The notes below the pieces were generated by a model. It saw only the letters and a program-made list of their open reading frames with translations, did no database searches and had not been told where the DNA came from. Made by a program: the position numbers and the translations under genes. A stretch of 64,000 bases of DNA from Ectocarpus siliculosus (lineage: Eukaryota > Sar > Phaeophyceae > Ectocarpales > Ectocarpaceae), in assembly GCA_000310025.1 (NCBI GenBank), contig FN648885.1, forward strand, positions 401,964-465,963, read 5' to 3'. Every line of letters starts with the position of its first letter. Position 1 is the first letter of the stretch. Shown piece after piece: positions 56,601 to 64,000 of this stretch.

Positions 56601-59369
56601 AGTGGCCGGGGAATGGACAACCACCCAGCGGTTAGTTACCTCCTCCGTGTGATGGCCTTGTTCTTGAGACCCGGTTAGACGCCCACACACACGCACGCTT
56701 GACGTCTTTTCATTGGTCAGCCGGTTAGCGGTCGATGCTAATAATTGGACTGTAATAGGACAAAAGACACACACGCCACACATCAAAGAAAAAACATCGA
56801 CTCCAACCTGAAGGAAGTTGGGGGCATTAGAATTGGCCAACATACCACCGACCGCAGGACGGATGACACCAAACATTAACATTACGATTTCAAGGTAATA
56901 TAATGCATGGTGAAATATATGAAAATGAGCCTCGATGCCTTGACCCCAATTTACGTTGTAGACTGTCGTTCGGGGGGCGCAACTACTATTATACTGCAAG
57001 TGTGTGAGCATTTAATTTGTAGTATTAATAATAAGTCAATTGCTGGTCGATGTACACACTACTACTACTACCAGCTACTAGCATTACATACATGGACAGC
57101 ATACAGTACTGCATACATGGACCAGGTATGCATGCATAGTAAGAAAATATAGTGCTGGCTTGACGCACCAGCCGAGCGGGTCACACACACACCACGCACA
57201 CAACTAAACACGATGTTGCAAATAAATGGAAGGGGGAGGAGGAGGATCAGGAGAGTACTGACTGCCAGATTGCCCAACCGCGTTTTTTTTGTTTACATCG
57301 CCCCCCTCCTCCTCCCACCCCCAACTCGTTGGAAAAATCAGTTTTCGCGGCCGCTAGGCCGTGCCTTGGCCGTGGGTGAGGGATACGGTTGGTTACGGTT
57401 GGTTGGGTTGCGTTGGCCACGCGGTGTGTGACACATCGACACATCCCTGTGAGGAACTTCACTATAACCTACCATCTACGAAGTATACTGCTGTACGCCT
57501 GTACGTAGGTTCAACGTCCAGTTAGACCTGAAGAACCACCAAAACATGCTATAAATAAGGCCTATAGATAGAAGACTATTGATTGGAAGAAATTTGAAAT
57601 GTGTTGTTGTTCTCGTCTGCGGACCACGTGTTAATCTGATCACTACACGTCTTTCGGGCGAAGTTCCAGTCGCTTTCTGCCCGTTTGTTTACCCCTCCCC
57701 TGCTGCCCCCTTCTCAAGCTCTCGAGGGATCCAAAACCGGTTTCTATAGCGCAGGAAGACTGCATTGCCCTGGCTGGCGGTTGTCGAGGCAGCAAGCAAA
57801 GGTAAGGGAGAAGAACGATTGGAATTGGCTAACATGTGTAGGTAGAATTGGCGGGTGACGATGCCATGCAAAAGCCAGCTGAGAGAGCGAGCTTAGGCCG
57901 GCAGCAGAGCAGGTCACGCGTGTTGTGCTGTAACCCAACGGTCTCTCTGTCGTCACTGGATAGGGTAGCCGAGCACGCACGGGTTGGCCACCCACACCTA
58001 CCGAATGTCCGTTGAGTTCATGCACTCTCTGTTGTTTCACGCTTCCCTCGGTCCCCTCCTTGGTGTGTGCGTAGTTGGCAGCAAAAACCTCTCGGTAGCT
58101 TTTGTGGGCCCTGCCGCCAAAATCAATTCAAAAGTTCGGCTGCTGCTGCTGTTGTCACATGTGTGCAAGGGAAGCAGAGGACGGCACCAAAAGTCCGCCC
58201 TGGCTCGCCGTACACGATTTCATTCGATTTGGAACGTCTTGAGCGAGGTAGCGTGGAGATTGAGGGGTCAAACCTTACCGCTTACGTTGAGCGCATCAAT
58301 ATCCCCGTGAGCGTGCGGACGGGAGAGAGACAGAGTCCGATGCGCTAATGGTTGGCTCGGTCCTGAGCAGTGGCTGAACGGCTGTGTAGCCGCGCGAGCA
58401 ACGGCCGCAGGAGGGGGTTGTCAGAATATCCATTGGCGGGACCATGGAGGGCAAAACCGTGCGATGATTCGGGGGTGGTGCTTTGCTCTCCGCACCAACA
58501 GAAGTCTAGAAACTTTGCAGCAGCTTTCGGGCACACGCATTGACGTGCCGCTCTATGTGTGTTGTCTCCGTGTGGCTGGGTTCGCATGGAGCAAGCAAAT
58601 GTTTGTCACACACACGCATTGGTTGTATGCATATACTTGCCCGCCTGTAGTGTAGGGGATCGTGTGACCTATGCACCCACTCCAGGCTACTCCTCTTAGA
58701 ACAGCACATCGTGCGTGTGTCGCACATGCGAAAGAGACAGCAGGGGGAAAGAAACGTGCCTTGAACAGCATGTATGCAAACACAGGTTGGGTTGGTCCTG
58801 CTGCTGTAGAGCATGAACGCAACTGGCTGGTGTGTCACCTTTTTAGAAAGAAAGAGTTGATTTTTTCCTGCTCGGCGCCCTGTGCGTGGCCACCAACAAA
58901 TGAGAGAGGGACCAAATGAACGGCGCGTTCGCGTTTCGAGAATTTCCCGCTCGGTTTGTGCGATGTGGTGTCGATGATGCATGCCCTTAAAATCATGTAC
59001 GAGACAGCAGCCACAACTAACTATTGTAACTGCTTCTGCTCCTGCATCCGCGCAGCAGCACATGATGAAGCACATGCATAATGCTGTTGTGGGTTTCAAT
59101 GCATGTAGTTCCAGTTTCACACTGTACGTAATTCTGTAATTCTCTGCATCCCGCCTTCGGTCCGCTCTCGAACGTCTGCCGTTCACCTTCCGTCTCACAA
59201 ACCTAACCATTGGTCGTCGCCCGTCTTTTTCGCTGCGCAGAGGGAAGATACCTACAGATCAAGGGAGCCAGGTCGCCAGGTCGCCAGGAACGTGGCTCCA
59301 GCGCGCAGTGACTCTCTTTGAAACAGCACCGATTATCCAACCAGCATCACCCCAGCCGGCATTGGCATC
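53640..59369. other. Long intergenic region between the two paralogues
   Basis: The first 1-2 kb is G/T-rich on the plus strand and may be the 3' untranslated region of paralogue A. Short exon-like segments were noticed on the minus strand near 56830-56910 and on the plus strand near 58185-58310, but they could not be joined into genes. G-runs lie at 55208 and 55389. Confidence 0.4.
53979..54095. repeat. Three imperfect tandem repeats
   Basis: Repeated (A/G)ATATTTG-x-TCTGTTTG followed by GAGAGA(C/T)-(A/G)-AG and CGTGT, in units of about 35-60 bp. Confidence 0.6.
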
Positions 59370-62300
59370 ATGGCCCTGCGACCGCATGATCCGCGATCGA
59401 ACAACAACACGCGCGGGATCTCGGAGCTGCGCGTGCTCGTGCTTCACAAGAAGTCCTTGAGCACGCAGCAAGCCGCCGGCCGGGACAACCACCACCACCA
59501 CCACCCCGAAAGCTACGCCACCAATGGCTTTGGCTTGAGTGCAGAGGAGGAAAAGAGGTTGGGGCTATCCACCAGAAACGCAGCCTTCGGCGAGGACAGA
59601 GGCCGCCTGAGAAGGAGGAGGAAAGGCGGCTTGGCTGCAGCCGCGCGCACCGGTGGCGGCGGCGGCGGTGGCGTCGACTTGAAGGGGGCAGCGACGCATT
59701 TTGCGTCCCATCCTAGCACTCCGCGGCCCCCTGCCGCTCCAGCTACTCCTCCTCCTCGTAGTACCTATTATGAATATGCGTACGAGGAGGATGATTATCC
59801 CGCAGCAGTGTCAAGCCCAGCAGGTGGCGCGACCGCCACCGACGCCAGCGGTCTTCCCGACACCCAGCCACAGGTGGCGCGGAACGTGTCCTTCAGCGAG
59901 GAAGTCAAGGTAAGGGCCACCCCACGAAGTCTGCCATCATTTTTTTTTTTCGTTTTTGATTTCCCGGCCGCACCTCTGTACTTCTGTAAGACCCTAGAGC
60001 TTCAGGTGAAGCGACCTGATCTACGAAGTACATACTGTATGTACAACAGCACTCGGTCCGCACGAAGAATGAGATCCCGGGCTTCGATTTCTGTCTAGAT
60101 CTATTGTATGCTACAAGGGGTCCGGGGAGGGGGGCGGGGGGTACACTCGACAGGCTGGTAGGATCCACACGATAACATAGGTGGACGTTTTGGTTTTTTG
60201 AGAGCATGGGTATGGAGCATGCAACTCTACGAAAATATCGTACCGCTTGCTCGTCTTGGTTGTTGGACGATGTCTTCGTTGAATTTGAGCGAATTAATGT
60301 AGCCGGTCGTGCACGGCGATTTGTAACAAAAAATGCCGCTGTAGCGAGCCCATGCGGGGTCACCTCCTGTGGTGGTGCCACAAGAAGTACCCACACCGGG
60401 CATGTGGCATGTACGACGTAGATGCACTTCACCAATTGCGCGGTCTGGCGAAGAATTTTCTGTCACACCTCGGCTGTTGTGGTGGATGGAGGGTATTTAA
60501 TTCCCATTTAGTCAGCCAACCGCCTCAGATGTTCTCACTTTTTGTCGACATACAGTGCAATACAAACACCTTGCTGCGGAGGTCACGTTCGTAGAGGATA
60601 TCTATTCATAGGTCTAGGTGAAACACCTTTCGCGCGTGACGTCAGGTACGATCGTCCATACAAGTAGATGCCTTGCGAAAGAGAATGGACAGTGTAGCCT
60701 CAGAATTGATCGGCGATGAGTACAGAGAACTGTATACCATGGTACAGAGCGTTCGTGCGTTCGAAACAGCAAGACATTTCGCAACGTGGAAGGCACCGCA
60801 CCGTCGCCACCGGGTCTCTTGATCCTTCTATATCTGCGCTCCCGCCTGACCTTTGCACGCAGGCTAGATCTCAACCATTTTTTTGCACCGAGACTTTATT
60901 CACACCCAGACCAACAGTTCGAGCTGTAAGATCCACAGAAGTCTCGGTTTGATTAGCGGAGAAATGACGAGACCGCTCTTTTGTCTTGTTTCCCACCTGA
61001 ACTTCCTGCAAGTTGTATCTCCTCGGGATTACAAAAGCGGGCTCACATATAGAGATTAAATGAAACCCTAACTAAGGCCATTTCTTACGGGTTTTTTTTT
61101 TAGTTGTCTTTTTCGTATTTCCTTTTTAAAAAAAAAGACAACTGGCCACAGAACCCCTTCTCACGGTGTCTTTTTCAGGGGAAAAAGGTCAACAAAAACA
61201 GACAACCCGTTTTGGACAGCCCATCCTGTTTTTTTCTGGGGCAGTTATGGATAAGTCGGGGCTGTCTTTTTCTGTGGTCTTTTTTTGGTCACAACCACAT
61301 GATGCTACCTACAAACTTAATCTCTCGACGGGTGATCCCCGCAAACTCTAACGGTGTTCACACGAGCTGTGTCATGTGACTGGTGCAGAGTCAGTAGCAT
61401 CAGCGATAGCGTTGTTTTTTCATTCGGCTGGACCAAGTGGACAACCCGATGTGTGCGACGCAAACAAGCGGCAAACGAGCCGAGATAGTCTGGACGCAGC
61501 TGCGGGGGGTCTTTGTTGGTGTGCTGTCAGCTTTTGCGAACCCAACTTTTGGGCGCCCTATAGCCTCCTGATCTGTGTCAACCATCATACAAGACGGACC
61601 ATACGCGCAGCTCATGGCGGATACCTTTGTCATCGCTGTTGCTGGAGTGGGTGGCGAGGGAGCATCGATGAACCAAAGTTGCGACACAGGCCAAAGAGCA
61701 AAAAAAAACTGGTTGCTGGCGCCGTGGGTATTTTTCCGGCTTGCTGTTGACCCTCGCCACCTCAGTTTCCGTGCCTTCATTCGCCCTGTGGTCTCTAACA
61801 GCCACCACCCAAGACGGACCATACACACAGCTCATGGCGGATGCCTTTGTCATCGCTGTTGCTTCACTGTGTGCGGAGATATCACCGAAACACCATAGCG
61901 GTGGAAGGTGTATGTATGTGTGACGAACGGCCTTTGCAGGGGCTCTTTTTTTCGGTCGATGGCTCGGAATAGAGAAAAGGATGGACCAGCACCGCAAGAA
62001 GGGGATCATCTTTTTTGTAGATCATTTTTTGGGTCGTCTCTTTTGGGGGGGGGAGATCTAATCAAAATACACCGTAACAAATGGCCAAACCGTGAGTTTG
62101 GCGAACGACAACCTCGAGTTCCCAACAGGCAGGTGATCTCCTCGTCTCCTCGAGGTAAGAAAGCAAAGACAGCACGACTGCTGCTGTGGTTGTCGCGCAC
62201 TCGCCAAGTTGCCACACAGTACGAGTGAGACTTTTCACACTCGCACACCACACAACGGGAATATGTCCTCGTACAGTATGCTGACCAACAGCAGCGCGAC

Positions 62301-64000
62301 AACTAGCGGCAAGTGCTGCTGCTGCCACCGGTGCCGCAAGCTAGTCTAACACAGATGTGCCGCCGTTCTCTGTAGTTTTGCCCCCCCTCCCGCCGAGGTT
62401 TGCGCCTGAGGGTGTTCCCGGCCCGCGCGGTTCAGGGAGCTCACTGGCCGCAGCCCCATCTCCATATCTCCACACAGCCGCATACCAGTGCAACCTCCAC
62501 CACAGCCTATTCGTTGTTTTTGCCGCACACTCAACTCCAACTCTCGTTCTGGTTTTGGTAAAGCGGTGAAGATCCCCCACGCTTTTGCACAGAGAATTTT
62601 GTGTTTGCGCAGAGAATTCTATGAATCTTGCTCTTCTCGCTCGGGGTTGGGGTTTGAAGTCTGGGTGCAAAAAAGCGGGTAATGAGACCTAGCCTCAGCT
62701 TTGTGGAAAAGCGGTTAACCCCTTTTAGGACGCACAGAAAAATTCAGTGTTGTTGCGAAATTTCTGAAATGTAAGAAAGAGAACGAGCGATGACTACTGA
62801 TTGGATGATGCGGGCAGCAGTTCCAGTCCTGGGTGCAATTGCAAAGCTGTCTCCTCACCTGAGCCCTGAGCCGACCCTTGTCCAAAACCCCTATCAGATG
62901 GCCCCTCGATTTGATAGGGATTACTAAACATAACTGCCGGAGCGTGTTAAACAGGGCACGAAAAGGAAGTTTTTTTACATATTCCTCAGACCCAGCCCTG
63001 TGCCTCCTTTCATCGGTGGGCGAGTTGCTTCTCCCGCGGTGCCCCTAATGGCGCTTTCCACCTACGCACAGGATAGTCGCGGCGCAACTTCGCACATGAA
63101 CCTGCACTGCATGTATCGTCCCGCGATTCTCCCTGCCACTACCCTCTTACTCCTCCCCTCTACAAGGCACGCACACTAGGCTATAGCTCTCCCCGTGTAC
63201 CCCCGGCACCCCCCTTTGTCGAGGAGTCCAAAGGTGGAGGATAGGGTTAGCAATTCTTCGCGAGCTAGAACACGTGAAGAATAAAGGGGCCAAAAAGTGG
63301 CCCCAAATGACGATCTAGCCCTAGAGGGCACGCTTGTTCTCCCAAGAGTTCTGCGGATCTTGCCGTTCTAATTCTTGGTCTCGGTGTGACGTCTGCTGGG
63401 TGCAACAAAGCGTGCAAGACACGGCATCAAACGCTTTTGGCGATCGAGGGTGGACAAACGATGCTGCTGCTGCTGCTGTCACGACATTGAGTATCCCCCC
63501 ATTCTACACACGCGCGTTTTGATTTCGTTGTACTCTAGGAAGTGCAGATCGAGAATCGACGGCAGACGTACGGCAACAAGGCCAGCAGACGCCAACACTT
63601 CTACTCCAAGGCCGAGCTTGCCACCTTCAAGCGTGCCTGGCACTGCCACGTAAAGTCGAGCAGCAGGCCGGTGAATGGGCTGATGGCGTGCGGGTGCCCC
63701 GGCTGCGACTACGACTACGACGAAGGGCGGGCACCGCCGACCTTGCAAAAGGTAGTCCCACCCGCTGACTACAACCGTTGGGTATGGGAGGGTTAGACAA
63801 GTGTTTGAAGCTAGAGTATTTGGCTGCAATTGACTTATAAATCTCTGCCGGAAGACGTGAAATTTGTTTGGCTTTTCTCGTTGTAGAAGCTGGCGAAACT
63901 CGCCACGCTGATCGAGCTGCTGTCGCGACTTTGCTTGAAGAGGTTGTGTGTTGTCGAAAGAGGGCGGCCGGATCGCCTGAAGGGGAGGACCACCGAAAGA
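59370..64000 (+). CDS. Unknown protein, CxCxxC family, paralogue B (partial, runs off right edge)
   Basis: Exon 1, 59370-59909 (180 codons, phase 0), starts MALRPHDPRSNNNTRG. It has a His run (residues 41-45), Gly- and Pro-rich disordered parts, and ends RNVSFSEEVK. Exon 2, 63539-63751, reads EVQIENRRQTYGNK, then RRQHFYSKAELATFKRAWHC and CGCPGC (Cys 231, 233, 236) in ACGCPGCDYDYDEG. Exon 3 starts at 63887 (KLAKLATLIELLSRLCLKRL) and is open to the window end. The core and the phase-0 intron after VSF-x-x-x-V match paralogue A. The first intron is 3.6 kb and holds tandem repeats; paralogue A's is 1.2 kb. A long disordered N-terminus, a conserved core and no membrane segments suggest a soluble or scaffold-like protein. 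Function is unknown. Confidence 0.7.
61102..61143. repeat. 12-bp perfect inverted repeat
   Basis: AGTTGTCTTTTT at 61102-61113 and AAAAAGACAACT at 61132-61143 form a short-loop hairpin within the first intron of paralogue B. Related GTC-T-run pieces follow to 61290. Confidence 0.7.
61440..61880. repeat. Diverged ~220-bp tandem repeat inside the large intron
   Basis: The best conserved part is 61589-61643 against 61809-61863 (AAGACGGACCATAC, AGCTCATGGCGGAT, CCTTTGTCATCGCTGTTGCT). Weaker similarity extends on both sides. Both units also read open on the minus strand (AMTK-x-SAMSC-x-YGPS), so they could derive from coding DNA. Confidence 0.75.

Noticed and set aside
56830-56910. Minus exon-like segment with FGVIRPAVGGMLANS, ending at a CAG/GTTGGA donor
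   Set aside because: It resembles a membrane segment of a transporter, but upstream and downstream exons were not found.
58185-58310. Exon-like plus segment reading TISFDLERLERGSVEIEGS before a GTGAGC donor
   Set aside because: Protein-like, but no partner exons could be joined on either side; left out of the gene list.
58506-59210. 234-codon minus-strand ORF upstream of paralogue B
   Set aside because: Cys/His/Arg-rich random-looking translation with no domain, start context or conservation.

Overview
This is nuclear DNA of an intron-rich, moderately GC-rich eukaryote. The host genes are cut into many short exons separated by introns of several hundred to several thousand bases. CAG/CTG- and CT-type microsatellites are common, and transposable-element debris lies between the genes. 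Together with MetRS and MFS sequences that look stramenopile-like, this points to a brown alga, most probably Ectocarpus or a relative. That assignment is inference; no marker in the window proves it. No rRNA, tRNA, CRISPR array or bacterial-style operon was seen.

Layout, left to right. (1) 57-198, minus: first coding exon of a major-facilitator transporter gene that leaves the window on the left. (2) 3.1-6.35 kb, plus: a decayed APE-type LINE with endonuclease and reverse transcriptase motifs but five frameshifts. A roughly 64-bp direct repeat lies on either side of it (477 and 6897). (3) 7.59-7.98 kb, plus: an unknown ORF whose frameshifted relative lies inverted at 30.78-31.23 kb. (4) 8.755-20.084 kb, minus: a complete 15-exon methionyl-tRNA synthetase gene. 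The reconstructed frame closes to 799 codons plus stop. It has a C-terminal EMAPII-like tRNA-binding domain, one probable GC-AG intron, and an intronic MITE-like element next to a 100-N gap. (5) 21.212-26.592 kb, plus: a nine-exon MFS transporter, divergent from MetRS and paralogous to the gene at the left edge. (6) 28.0-28.4 kb: a long imperfect hairpin and a retroelement scrap. (7) 28.5-30.5 kb, minus: a probable multi-exon gene of unknown function with one membrane segment.

(8) 31.8-39.1 kb, plus: a transposon-rich stretch. It holds a coiled-coil ORF, an OTU-protease-like ORF broken by in-frame TGA codons, and a piggyBac-type transposase remnant. (9) 39.085-43.384 kb: a very young LTR retrotransposon in minus orientation. 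It has identical 241-bp LTRs, a 5-bp TACCA duplication, an intact two-zinc-knuckle Gag and no recognisable pol, so it is a gag-only, non-autonomous element. (10) 43.4-51.1 kb: mostly non-coding, with tandem repeats and a few small or broken ORFs. (11) 51.176-53.639 kb and 59.370-64.000 kb, plus: two paralogous genes of an unrecognised family. They share an intron position, an FY-x-K/R-x-E-aromatic-type block and a CxCxxC motif. The second has a 3.6-kb intron with tandem repeats and runs off the right edge.

The genes do not form a pathway. MetRS serves translation and the MFS proteins serve membrane transport. MetRS and the complete MFS gene share one 1.1-kb divergent promoter region. Exon coordinates come from reading-frame continuity, GT/GC...AG splice signals and remembered family conservation, not from transcripts.
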